Source: Arthrobacter glacialis (GTDB lineage Bacteria > Actinomycetota > Actinomycetes > Actinomycetales > Micrococcaceae). From it: a stretch of 64,000 bases of DNA. The notes under the pieces were generated by a model. That model was given only the letters and a program-made list of their open reading frames with translations. It searched no databases and was not told where the DNA came from. Of the stretch, positions 1 to 6,748 are shown piece after piece (the stretch's first letter is position 1; the number at the start of each line of letters is the position of its first letter). The stretch spans positions 1 through 64,000 of the forward strand of contig NZ_PPXC01000006.1 in the NCBI RefSeq assembly GCF_002909445.1. Reading direction: 5' to 3'. Both the position numbers and the translations under genes were made by a program.

Positions 1-109
1 TCAGCGTATCCAAGGACTCCAACCATTCGGCAGTCTCTTCCGGATCGCGATCAGGCAGCTGGTTTGTCAACCCGCTAAGGATGTGGGAATTTTCGTCTCC
101 TGCAGCCAC
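1..109 (-). CDS. aceE: Pyruvate dehydrogenase E1 component, 5' end only
   Basis: Only the first 36 codons are inside the window. The minus strand reads from a GTG at 109 and opens with MAAGDENSHILSGLTNQLPD, followed by RDPEETAEWLESLDTL. This is the characteristic N-terminus of the actinobacterial homodimeric E1 subunit, which decarboxylates pyruvate with thiamine diphosphate in the cytoplasmic pyruvate dehydrogenase complex. A purine-rich stretch (AGAGGTTGGA) precedes the GTG. The gene is divergent from the DUF3052/peroxiredoxin genes, an arrangement familiar in Arthrobacter. The catalytic domains lie outside the window, so the call rests on the N-terminus and the neighbourhood. Confidence 0.85.
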   Translation of the reverse strand, partial: MAAGDENSHILSGLTNQLPDRDPEETAEWLESLDTL

Positions 110-246
110 GTCCAACCTCTCTTAAAAGCAGTGTGTGGGGCCCATGGCTGTGGCCGTGGGCGTGTACAAACACTCTAGACCGCTGGTGCGTCTTGTGCGT
201 AGCTGCGCCCACTGCATGACCCGCCGCAAGGGGCTGGGTACCGTTC

Positions 247-276
247 ACTATAGGCCCCTTAAACGGGTGTTGGTAA
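247..276 (-). promoter_or_regulatory. Candidate aceE promoter in the 308-bp divergent gap
   Basis: On the minus strand a TATAGT hexamer (252-247) lies 18 nt after a TTACCA hexamer (276-271), a fair sigma-70-type match pointing towards aceE with a leader of about 130 nt. The rest of the 110-417 gap holds no credible gene. I could not pick a convincing promoter for the rightward DUF3052 gene. The prediction rests on hexamers alone. Confidence 0.35.
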
Positions 277-417
277 TGGAGATCACAATTTAATGGGCGG
301 CATACCGGCATGTTTGTTGCATAGAGCCGCTAAGTAGAGGCAAGATGGGCGCAGCCCCTAGACTGGGGGTACTGACCAACAAACCAACGCGCAAGCGTTG
401 AACGCAGGAGGAATCAC

Positions 418-837
418 GTGAGCGAGGCCGACGCCGGCACTGTAGCCAAGGTGGCAGGCATTTTGGGGTTCAAGGATGGGGATCTCATCCAAGAACTCGG
501 ATATGACGACGACGTTGATTTTGGCCTTCGTGACAACATTGAGGACCTCATCGGTTCGGAAATGTTTGACGAAGAGGACCACGACGTAGTTGACGCCATC
601 ATTTTTTGGTGGCGCAAGGATGACGGGGACTTGGTAGATGCCCTGGTGGATTCATTGACATCCCTGGACGAGGGCGGGATCGTGTGGATTCTGACGCCCA
701 AGTCAGGCCGTGACGGCTATGTGCCGCCGGCAGAGATCCTTGAAGCGGCACCCACGGCAGGTCTCCATGTGACCACCACCGAGGGCGTTTCCGCGGATTG
801 GGCTGCGACGCGACTGGTTCCACGCAAGCGCCAATAG
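418..837 (+). CDS. DUF3052 domain protein
   Basis: A 139-residue acidic cytoplasmic protein matching the actinobacterial DUF3052 family over its whole length. It has a DGDLIQELGYDDDVD segment near residues 21-35, IIFWWRKDDGDLVDAL in the middle, and a GGIVWILTPKSGRDGYV segment that looks like a buried beta strand and loop. No catalytic motif is visible and the family's function is unknown to me. The GTG start is supported by a strong AGGAGG about 7 nt upstream. The stop codon overlaps the GTG of the peroxiredoxin gene (TAGTG), so the two are probably translationally coupled; co-occurrence with AhpE and aceE suggests a metabolic or redox role. Confidence 0.9.
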   Translation: MSEADAGTVAKVAGILGFKDGDLIQELGYDDDVDFGLRDNIEDLIGSEMFDEEDHDVVDAIIFWWRKDDGDLVDALVDSLTSLDEGGIVWILTPKSGRDGYVPPAEILEAAPTAGLHVTTTEGVSADWAATRLVPRKRQ

Positions 838-1313
838 TGCACGACGGCGGCACGCATCCAGGGTTGCAAGTGGGCGACACGGCCCCAGACTTTTCCTTGC
901 CAAATCAATTTGGTGAGCCAATTTCGCTCGCTGGTTTGCGTGGTGCCCCCGTGGCAATTGTGTTTTATCCCTTTGCCTTCTCGGGTATTTGCACCGGCGA
1001 GCTGTCCGAGCTGCGGGACAACCTGGCCGACTTCGCCGCGGCTGGCGTGCGGCTTCTGGCCATATCCGTGGACACCAAATACACCTTGCGCGCCTATGCC
1101 AAGGCTGAAGGCTACAACTTTGACCTGCTGGCCGACTTTTGGCCTCATGGTGAGGTTGCCAGTGACTACGGAGTCTTTGACCCCGTTCGTGGCATGTCCG
1201 GGCGCAGTACTTTCCTTATTGGGGCGGGTGGGCTGATTGCCGATGCGTTCAGCACACCCACTGGCCAGGCCCGCTCTCTTGAGCGCTATTGGCAGGCCTT
1301 GGGAAGGCTGTAG
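837..1313 (+). CDS. AhpE-type peroxiredoxin
   Basis: A 158-residue thioredoxin-fold peroxidase that would reduce hydroperoxides. The peroxidatic cysteine lies in FAFSGICTGEL, equivalent to the FPLAFTGIC motif of Mycobacterium tuberculosis AhpE. The VGDTAPDFSLPNQFGEP N-terminus and LLADFWPHGEVASDYGVFD middle also match that family. I place the start at the GTG at 837, whose G is the last base of the DUF3052 stop codon. An ATG at 798 is in frame but would add 13 residues inside the upstream gene. In mycothiol-containing actinomycetes AhpE can be recycled by mycothiol/mycoredoxin, and this window also carries a mycothione reductase. Confidence 0.9.
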   Translation: MHDGGTHPGLQVGDTAPDFSLPNQFGEPISLAGLRGAPVAIVFYPFAFSGICTGELSELRDNLADFAAAGVRLLAISVDTKYTLRAYAKAEGYNFDLLADFWPHGEVASDYGVFDPVRGMSGRSTFLIGAGGLIADAFSTPTGQARSLERYWQALGRL

Positions 1314-1315
1314 CC

Positions 1316-2284
1316 ATGGACCCCGTGCGCCCCGGCATTGGCCTCACGGCCCTGGTGACCCCCGGCTCGCCGCCGTCGGGCGCTCCTGAGAATGCGCAGC
1401 CCCTGGCACCCGCCCTCACAGCGCAACTGGAGCAGGTGGTGCAGCTGTGGCGCGGCAAAAAATTTGTGCTGCTCACAGGCGCCGGCCTCAGTACGGATTC
1501 AGGGATCCCGGATTACCGTGGGCCAACGTCGGTGCCCCGGAACCCGCTGACCTACCAAGAATTTGTGGGCGATGCCCAGCTGCGCCAACGCTACTGGGCC
1601 CGCAACCACATGGGTTGGCAATTCATGCGTCAAGCCGTCCCCAACGGCGGCCACTTCGCAGCAACTGTGCTTGAAGGCTATGGGTTGCTGAGCGGAATCA
1701 TCACCCAAAACGTTGACAGGCTCCACGAGGACGCTGGCGCCGTCAATGTGGTGGACCTCCACGGCCGCTTTGACCGTGTTGCGTGCCTGCAATGCGGCAC
1801 AACCTTCAGCCGGATTTTTGTGGCTACCCTGCTCAGTGATGCCAATCCGGAGTTCCTGGATGCTGTTGCCCGGGCCGGGGGAGTTTCCATGGGCCCGGAC
1901 GCAGATTCCGATCTGGACCATGAAGTCCTGATCGCTTCCTTCAACGTTCCGGCCTGCCCTGTGTGTAACGGCATGCTCAAGCCCGACTTTGTCTTCTTTG
2001 GCGAGAACGTCCCCAAGGATCGTGTGGAGCGCTCCTTTGCCATGGTGGAGGAGGCTGCGGGGATAGTGGTGGCGGGTTCGTCGCTGACTGTCATGAGTGG
2101 GCTTCGTTTTGTGAAGAAGGCGGCCAAGGACGGCAAGCACGTCATCATCATCAACAGGGGCGCCACCCGCGGTGATGAGCTGGCAAATGTGAAGATTGAA
2201 GCGGGCGTCAGTGAGGCTATGACTCATGTCACATACGCTTTAAGGCCTCGATTGGCGCAACCACCAAAACATCGTGTACAGTAG
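1316..2284 (+). CDS. Sirtuin, NAD-dependent protein deacylase
   Basis: A 322-residue SIR2-family enzyme that removes acyl groups from lysines while consuming NAD. The NAD-binding motif GAGLSTDSGIPDYRGP lies near residues 55-70, followed by the conserved TQNVDRLHEDAG and the catalytic histidine in VVDLHGRFD. A four-cysteine zinc module is complete (CLQC and CPVC). The C-terminal GSSLTVMSGLRF is the usual end of the NAD pocket. The start at 1316 follows a GGGAAGG about 9 nt upstream, only 2 nt after the peroxiredoxin stop, so it is likely the third gene of that operon. The substrate class (acetyl, succinyl or other) cannot be read from the sequence. Confidence 0.92.
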   Translation: MDPVRPGIGLTALVTPGSPPSGAPENAQPLAPALTAQLEQVVQLWRGKKFVLLTGAGLSTDSGIPDYRGPTSVPRNPLTYQEFVGDAQLRQRYWARNHMGWQFMRQAVPNGGHFAATVLEGYGLLSGIITQNVDRLHEDAGAVNVVDLHGRFDRVACLQCGTTFSRIFVATLLSDANPEFLDAVARAGGVSMGPDADSDLDHEVLIASFNVPACPVCNGMLKPDFVFFGENVPKDRVERSFAMVEEAAGIVVAGSSLTVMSGLRFVKKAAKDGKHVIIINRGATRGDELANVKIEAGVSEAMTHVTYALRPRLAQPPKHRVQ

Positions 2285-2338
2285 TTTCTCGTTGGTCAGG
2301 CCAACAAGCGTAAAGCTAAAGTGGCCTGAGTGATGAAT

Positions 2339-2411
2339 GGGTCTTTAGCTCAGCTGGTAGAGCGCCACGTTTACACCGTGGATGTCATCGGTTCGATCCC
2401 GGTAGGACCCA
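2339..2411 (+). tRNA. tRNA-Val (TAC anticodon)
   Basis: A full cloverleaf can be drawn. The acceptor stem is GGGTCTT paired with AGGACCC (one G-U), the D-arm is GCTC/GAGC, and the anticodon stem is CCACG/CGTGG with loop TTTACAC giving anticodon TAC. The T-arm loop is TTCGATC. The discriminator base is A and CCA is not encoded. It is followed after a few bases by a strong terminator. Its anticodon arm has an inverted exact copy at 3437-3454. Confidence 0.97.
2364..2381 (+). repeat. tRNA-Val anticodon arm, left copy of an inverted repeat
   Basis: GCCACGTTTACACCGTGG within tRNA-Val is matched base for base, in opposite orientation, by 3437-3454. Bases flanking the 18-mer do not match. The arm is a normal functional part of the tRNA; it is listed because of its partner. 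Confidence 0.8.
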
Positions 2412-2416
2412 CAGTA

Positions 2417-2467
2417 AAAGAACCCCGCGGATTCAAGGCATACAGTCTTGAAACCGCGGGGTTCTTT
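2417..2467 (+). terminator. Terminator after tRNA-Val
   Basis: A perfect 14-bp stem (AAAGAACCCCGCGG at 2417-2430 with its complement at 2454-2467) is extended inside the loop by TTCAAG/CTTGAA. The AAAG/CTTT ends give a short T tract after the GC-rich stem. It sits 6 nt after the tRNA. Confidence 0.88.
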
Positions 2468-2520
2468 GCATTCCGGCCACCTGGAGGGTGGCTGATGGTT
2501 CACATCTTGAGGGGGATTGG

Positions 2521-3429
2521 ATGCGCGGCATTTCCTTTACCGCAATCGACTTTGAAACAGCCAACAACTACCGCGCCTCGGCGTGCGCCGTTGGGCTGAC
2601 TAAAGTCCGGGCCGGAAAAGTGACCGAGCAGGCCTCCTGGCTCATGAAGCCGTTGCCAGGCTATGAGGAGTTCCATTCGGTCAACGTGGGCATTCACGGC
2701 ATTACCGCAGCGCAGGTGCGCAACATGCCCGACTGGCGCGGAATTTACGGCCCCATGATGGATTTCATTGGCGGCGACGCCCTGGTTGGCCACAACGTCA
2801 GCTTTGAAAAGTCCGTCATTTCCAAGGCCAACGAAGCTTGTGGGCTGCCCGCCCCCGACTTGGACTTTCATTGCACCCTGACGTTGGCGAAAAAACACCT
2901 GGAGCTAGCGCACTACACACTCTCCGACGTGGTGGGCGCCTTGGAGCTGCCAGCATTCAACCACCACGACGCCGGCGACGACGCACGCGCCAGCGCCCTG
3001 ATTGCCCTTGAGCTGGCCAGGCGCAACGGCGCTACAACGATGGGGGAGCTATGGCCAGCTCCTGGCGCCAGGGCGGCCGCCAAGCAGCCCAGCTATCTCT
3101 CGGCCGGCTACACTCGCAGGCTGGCTGATCTGCCTGCCGCCAATGCCATGGCCAATCCCCATGGCCCGCTTTTTGGCCAGACAATTGTTTTCAGTGGTGA
3201 CTTGAGTGCCATGCCGCGGGACCAAGCCCAGGACGTCGCAGCCGCCAAGGGCGCCACGATAGCCAACAGCACCACCAAGAAGGTCACCATGGTGGTGTGT
3301 GCTGGCCTTGGCAGTGGCGGACGCTTGCCCAGCGCCAAGGTCAAGCGCGCCCATGAACTGGCAGCGGCGGGGCAAGACATCCAGGTGGTCAGCGAACAGC
3401 AATTCCTGCGGCTCTTGGCCTTTAGATAA
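2521..3429 (+). CDS. DnaQ-type 3'-5' exonuclease with C-terminal BRCT domain
   Basis: A 302-residue protein with an RNase T/DnaQ-like DEDD exonuclease fold in its first ~170 residues. ExoI motif FTAIDFETAN gives the first Asp/Glu pair, ExoII is GHNVSFEKSV, and ExoIII is HHDAGDDARAS with His and Asp (DEDDh type). A BRCT domain occupies about residues 215-300 (GQTIVFSGDLSAMPRDQAQ, then the GGRLPSAKVKRAHELA helix). Such proteins are thought to trim DNA 3' ends in repair or replication. I start at ATG 2521 because GAGGGGG lies ~8 nt upstream; two in-frame starts (2488, 2494) are less well placed. Confidence 0.88.
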   Translation: MRGISFTAIDFETANNYRASACAVGLTKVRAGKVTEQASWLMKPLPGYEEFHSVNVGIHGITAAQVRNMPDWRGIYGPMMDFIGGDALVGHNVSFEKSVISKANEACGLPAPDLDFHCTLTLAKKHLELAHYTLSDVVGALELPAFNHHDAGDDARASALIALELARRNGATTMGELWPAPGARAAAKQPSYLSAGYTRRLADLPAANAMANPHGPLFGQTIVFSGDLSAMPRDQAQDVAAAKGATIANSTTKKVTMVVCAGLGSGGRLPSAKVKRAHELAAAGQDIQVVSEQQFLRLLAFR

Positions 3430-3436
3430 AAGACGA

Positions 3437-3454
3437 CCACGGTGTAAACGTGGC
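3437..3454 (-). repeat. Inverted 18-nt copy of the tRNA-Val anticodon arm
   Basis: Plus-strand CCACGGTGTAAACGTGGC is the exact reverse complement of the tRNA-Val anticodon stem-loop at 2364-2381. It begins 7 nt after the exonuclease stop codon. The copy can itself fold as a 5-bp hairpin. No other part of the tRNA is present here, so it is neither a second tRNA nor a longer tRNA remnant. Together the two copies flank the exonuclease-BRCT gene as an inverted repeat. The origin is unknown; candidates are a recombination scar, an antisense element or a recruited 3' hairpin. Confidence 0.8.
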
Positions 3455-3514
3455 ACTCACCGTTGGGTGGCCGGGCCGTCCTGATTGTCAGAGCCTGCCC
3501 GTAGCGTGCGGGGT

Positions 3515-3808
3515 ATGAAGTCTCCCCTGGAACATGTTGAGGTGCGCACCTCCTCGGCCGGCGTGCCGGTTGTTGTGCGGCGCAATGGCCATGAATGGGT
3601 GATTGGTGCCGAACCCGTGCGCTGGTTCGAGCGGACCCAGTGGTGGAAGTATTCTCTCCGGATGCCCAAAGGCCAAGGTCGCGTGGATGTCCAAGTGTGG
3701 CAGGTGCAGGCTCGCTTGGGGCGCAATCCCCGCAGTGACCTGGTCACCATGGAGTTGGAGCGCGAATCCGGTGACGGCGCATGGTGGGTGCGGCAAGGGG
3801 TTACTTAA
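3515..3808 (+). CDS. DUF6504-like hypothetical protein
   Basis: A 97-residue small basic protein rich in tryptophan (FERTQWWKYSLRMPKGQGRVDVQVWQVQARLGRNP). It resembles the short DUF6504 family that often lies near Y-family polymerase (ImuB-like) genes in actinobacteria, but no such polymerase is present here. It is predicted soluble with mostly beta structure. The ATG at 3515 follows a weak GCGGGG; a TTG at 3485 in the same frame would add ten residues. The function is unknown, and the family name is from memory. Confidence 0.6.
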   Translation: MKSPLEHVEVRTSSAGVPVVVRRNGHEWVIGAEPVRWFERTQWWKYSLRMPKGQGRVDVQVWQVQARLGRNPRSDLVTMELERESGDGAWWVRQGVT

Positions 3809-3815
3809 CGTAAAA

Positions 3816-3858
3816 GGTTCCCCGCCACAGCTATTGGGGGACGCTGTGGTGGGGAACC
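3816..3858. repeat. Hairpin repeat, copy 1 (16-bp stem, 11-nt loop)
   Basis: GGTTCCCCGCCACAGC (3816-3831) pairs with GCTGTGGTGGGGAACC (3843-3858) with one G-T wobble, around loop TATTGGGGGAC (3832-3842). It lies 7 nt after the DUF6504-like gene and could act as its 3' hairpin, but an A-rich tract rather than a T tract follows. The same loop and stem length recur at 4036-4078. Confidence 0.85.
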
Positions 3859-4243
3859 AGTAATAAAAATATAGCCCTTCAATCCACAGGATGCAAACTG
3901 ACACGCCAAATTTCCAGATGGAGTTCAAAGGAGTTCAAAGGGTAGGGCAGGAGGTGGGGCGACGCCTGACGGCGACTCATTTTTTCAACGGAGTGCGGCC
4001 CGGAGCGTGCTCTGAAGACGGGCCTTAAAGTGGAGGACCCTCCACTGTGGCTATTGGGGGACGCCACAGTGGAAGGTCTGAAAAAAATATACATCCCTCG
4101 CCGGAAAAATACAAGACCGGACGTTCTACGTCTGCATATGGACAGTAGGATGGAGGTTGTCCACTGCAGTGAACCATTAGCTGTGGTGCCGTGACAGGCC
4201 CGCGGAATGCATGGGCCACCTCCTTCAGCGTCGAGGAAGCAAT
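3859..4243. other. Intergenic stretch between the DUF6504-like and IclR genes
   Basis: The 435-bp gap from 3809 to 4243 contains the two hairpin repeats described separately and a tandem duplication GAGTTCAAAG GAGTTCAAAG at 3921-3940. I see no convincing reading frame on either strand. The promoter of the IclR gene must lie in the right-hand part, but I could not single out a convincing -35/-10 pair. Confidence 0.6.
4036..4078. repeat. Hairpin repeat, copy 2 (same loop, different stem)
   Basis: GACCCTCCACTGTGGC (4036-4051) pairs with GCCACAGTGGAAGGTC (4063-4078) with one C-A mismatch. The loop is the same TATTGGGGGAC (4052-4062) as in copy 1, 220 bp upstream. The inner arms are exchanged between the copies (CCACAG left in copy 1, CTGTGG left in copy 2). 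Both copies are followed by an A-rich tract ending AAAAATATA. Confidence 0.85.
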
Positions 4244-5080
4244 ATGAGTGAAGTTCGCCCCGAGCCCCAGTACGTGGTCCCCCGGGATGGCGCCGCCATG
4301 GCAAAGAGTCACGATGCGCGGAGCAATGCTACGCCGGCTCCAGCTGTTACTCGGGCGGCCGCCGTGCTTGATGCCCTGGCGGAGTCAATGACTGGGCGCC
4401 TGACTCTTAGCGACTTGGCGCGTGAGCTGGGCATTCCAAAATCCTCCACCTCAAACCTGCTGCAGGCACTTGAGGATGCAGAGCTGATCACCCGGCTGGG
4501 CTCCGACTATGCGCTCGGTGTAAAGCTGGTGGAACTTGGCGCGGCCTACCTGAGCCGCCGGGATGAGGTGCGGGAGTTCTACCGTTTCTGTGAGCAGGCG
4601 CCCTTGCTCAAGGGCGAGACTGTGCGCATAGCCATGCTTGACGGGGACAACGTCATCTACCTAGCGCGCTATGAGGGGCACCCTGCTGTGCGGCTGACCT
4701 CCAATATCGGCGACAAGATGCCCGTGACGCTGTGTGCAGTAGGCAAGGCCTTGGTGGCCAAGTTGCACGACCATGACCTGGCGGAACTTTTTCCAGATGA
4801 CGCTGCGCTACCCGTCATGACCCCCATGTCACTGAGAACGGGGCGGCAACTCAAGGCGGAGATTGCTCAGATTCGCGCACAGGGCTATGCCTTTGAGGAT
4901 GAGGAGTCCACTCTGGGCGTGGTGAGTCTGGGTGTGGCTGTTCCGACGCACGGTTCCCACGGCCCCAGCCTTGCCGTTTCGGTCACTGCACTGAAGGCCA
5001 CATTCTCGGAGGGGCAGCGCGAGGCAATGGTACGCGAGTTGCAGGATCTGACGAAGATGCTGGGTAATCCCATGGGTTAG
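4244..5080 (+). CDS. IclR-family transcriptional regulator
   Basis: A 278-residue regulator with a winged helix-turn-helix at about residues 30-90 (RLTLSDLARELGIPKSSTSNLLQALEDAELI) and a C-terminal effector-binding GAF-like domain (VRLTSNIGDKMPVTLCAVGKA, DEESTLGVVSLGVAVP). IclR proteins usually sense a small acid or aromatic metabolite and control adjacent catabolic genes. The start at ATG 4244 has GAGGAAG 4 nt upstream; an in-frame ATG at 4211 is poorly placed. The gene precedes an MHS transporter and a sugar-acid dehydrogenase cluster. Repeats of a GTTCAGTAT-like motif upstream of the transporter and between the divergent dehydrogenases are candidate binding sites, which makes it the likely local regulator. 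Confidence 0.92.
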   Translation: MSEVRPEPQYVVPRDGAAMAKSHDARSNATPAPAVTRAAAVLDALAESMTGRLTLSDLARELGIPKSSTSNLLQALEDAELITRLGSDYALGVKLVELGAAYLSRRDEVREFYRFCEQAPLLKGETVRIAMLDGDNVIYLARYEGHPAVRLTSNIGDKMPVTLCAVGKALVAKLHDHDLAELFPDDAALPVMTPMSLRTGRQLKAEIAQIRAQGYAFEDEESTLGVVSLGVAVPTHGSHGPSLAVSVTALKATFSEGQREAMVRELQDLTKMLGNPMG

Positions 5081-5111
5081 TGACGTAGGAAACATTTTTC
5101 CTTGGCGAACC

Positions 5112-5139
5112 GTTCACTGTGATGTACGCTGTTCAGCAT
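5112..5139 (+). promoter_or_regulatory. Candidate IclR operator upstream of the MHS transporter
   Basis: GTTCACTGT at 5112 and GTTCAGCAT at 5131 are direct repeats spaced exactly 19 bp. GTTCAGTAT and ATTCAGTAT occur with the same 19-bp spacing between the two divergent dehydrogenase genes (7812-7839, minus-strand sense). The shared motif and spacing in two intergenic regions of one gene block suggest a common regulator. Confidence 0.5.
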
Positions 5140-5210
5140 AGTGATCGACCTAACGGTCGTTGTCGCCTGCCTGGACCAATGGTGGTTCGGGAAGTTTCAA
5201 GGGAGAACCA

Positions 5211-6569
5211 GTGACTACACAGCCATTACGCCCCACGCGCACATCCGCTCCGCAAGCAGGTGACACTGTGGATCCGGACCAGCTTCGCCGGGCCACACTA
5301 GCCAGCTCCGTCGGGTCCGCGCTTGAGTACTATGACTTCTACATTTACGGCCTGGCCACCGCGCTCATTTTTGGCCCGCTGTTCTTTGCCCCACTGGGCG
5401 CAACGGGTGCCCTCATTGCCGCCTTCGCCACCTACGGAGTTGGATTCGCGGCACGCCCCTTTGGCGGATTGATCTTTGGTTACATTGGTGACCGATTCGG
5501 TCGCAAACAAGTCCTGCTGCTGACCATCGGCCTCATGGGAACGGCGTCGTTTGCCATTGGCCTGTTGCCCACGTACGAGCAGGCTGGCATGTTGGGTGCC
5601 ATTCTTTTGGTCGTCATGCGCATCATTCAGGGGTTGGGAGCCGGCGCGGAGCAGGCAGGCGCCACCACACTCATTTCCGAGGTGGCGCCGCGCACGCGCC
5701 GCGGATTCTTCGCGGCCCTGCCGTTTGTTGGCATCCAGATCGGCACGTTGCTAGGAGCTGGCACGTTCGCGCTATTGGGCCTGGCAAATCCCGAGGTTCT
5801 GACGGGATGGCTGTGGCGGGTGCCGTTCCTGGCCAGCATCTTGCTGATTGCTGTCGCCATCTACATTCGCCTCAAGCTCAAGGAGACCCCGGTCTTCCAG
5901 GAGTTGGAAAAGCACAAGAACGTCAACAAGAACCCGTTGGGTGTCCTGTGGCGCACTTCCAAGAAGAATGTGCTGATTGGCATCGGCCTTCGCATGGGCG
6001 AAAACGGCAACTCCACCATCTACTCCACGCTCCTGGTCGGATTCATGGCCGCCAAGGGAGGCATATTTGAGGGCGACAAGTTCATTGGCCCCGTTGGCCT
6101 GCTCATTGCCGCAGGGTTCTCCGCCATTATGGTGATCACCTTTGGTGCTCTGTCGGACAGGGTGGGCCGCGTCAAGGTGTACCGCTACGGAGCCTTGTTC
6201 CAGCTCTTGTTCGCCTTCCCGGCGTTCTACTTGATCTCCCTGGGCAACGTCACGCTGGTCTGGATTGTCATGAGCATCGGCATTGCGCTGGGTGTGCAGT
6301 CCATGCTGGGTCCGCAGTGCGCCTTGCTGCCCGAGCTCTTCGGGTCCACCCACCGCTTCACCGGCGTTGCCATGAGCAGGGAGATTTCTGCTGTATTTGC
6401 CGGCGGCATTGCCCCGTTCGTGGGCGGCCTGCTCCTGGCTGTCACCCATCAGTCATGGGTTGTGCTCGCCGGCTACTCCCTGGTGTTGGCGGCAATCTCC
6501 TTCGCCACCACGTTCGTTACGCCTGAGACTGTGGGTCGCGACCTCAACCTGGTCGAGGACGCCACCTAA
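5211..6569 (+). CDS. MFS transporter of the metabolite:H+ symporter (MHS) type
   Basis: A 452-residue inner-membrane carrier with about twelve hydrophobic segments. The motif GSALEYYDFYIYGL at the first helix and the loop GYIGDRFGRKQVLL are typical of MHS carriers such as ShiA and KgtP, which import organic acids with protons. A second RVGRVKVYRYG loop marks the C-terminal half. The GTG at 5211 follows AAGGGAGAA with good spacing. It lies between the IclR regulator and enzymes for idonate/ketogluconate metabolism, so a sugar-acid substrate is likely but not shown. A strong hairpin terminator follows. Confidence 0.9.
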   Translation: MTTQPLRPTRTSAPQAGDTVDPDQLRRATLASSVGSALEYYDFYIYGLATALIFGPLFFAPLGATGALIAAFATYGVGFAARPFGGLIFGYIGDRFGRKQVLLLTIGLMGTASFAIGLLPTYEQAGMLGAILLVVMRIIQGLGAGAEQAGATTLISEVAPRTRRGFFAALPFVGIQIGTLLGAGTFALLGLANPEVLTGWLWRVPFLASILLIAVAIYIRLKLKETPVFQELEKHKNVNKNPLGVLWRTSKKNVLIGIGLRMGENGNSTIYSTLLVGFMAAKGGIFEGDKFIGPVGLLIAAGFSAIMVITFGALSDRVGRVKVYRYGALFQLLFAFPAFYLISLGNVTLVWIVMSIGIALGVQSMLGPQCALLPELFGSTHRFTGVAMSREISAVFAGGIAPFVGGLLLAVTHQSWVVLAGYSLVLAAISFATTFVTPETVGRDLNLVEDAT

Positions 6570-6580
6570 CTCCAACCAGC

Positions 6581-6616
6581 CTCCAGCGGCGCCCGTCTCG
6601 ACGGGCGCCGCTGGAG
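6581..6616 (+). terminator. Terminator after the MHS transporter
   Basis: CTCCAGCGGCGCCCGT (6581-6596) pairs perfectly with 6601-6616 around loop CTCG and is followed by TTTA. Confidence 0.9.
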
Positions 6617-6707
6617 TTTAAGGTGGTGAGGCACGACGCCGGCCTGCCGCCATGCGCTGGGATCCGGCCGGCCGCCGTCGTGCAACATATGGTTGTGGGC
6701 ATGCAAA

Positions 6708-6737
6708 AGGGGAGCCTCCGCGATTGGAAGCTCCCCT
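6708..6737 (-). terminator. Terminator after the 2-hydroxyacid dehydrogenase gene
   Basis: A 12-bp stem with one mismatch (6708-6719 with 6726-6737) is followed on the minus strand by TTTTGC. It lies 12 nt beyond the stop codon of the minus-strand dehydrogenase, and faces the transporter terminator. Confidence 0.8.
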
Positions 6738-6748
6738 GATCGGTGGGT

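Noticed and set aside
3816-3858. Reading hairpin copy 1 as an ordinary intrinsic terminator
   Set aside because: An A-rich, not T-rich, tract follows and the same loop recurs in copy 2 far from a gene end. A minor termination role remains possible.
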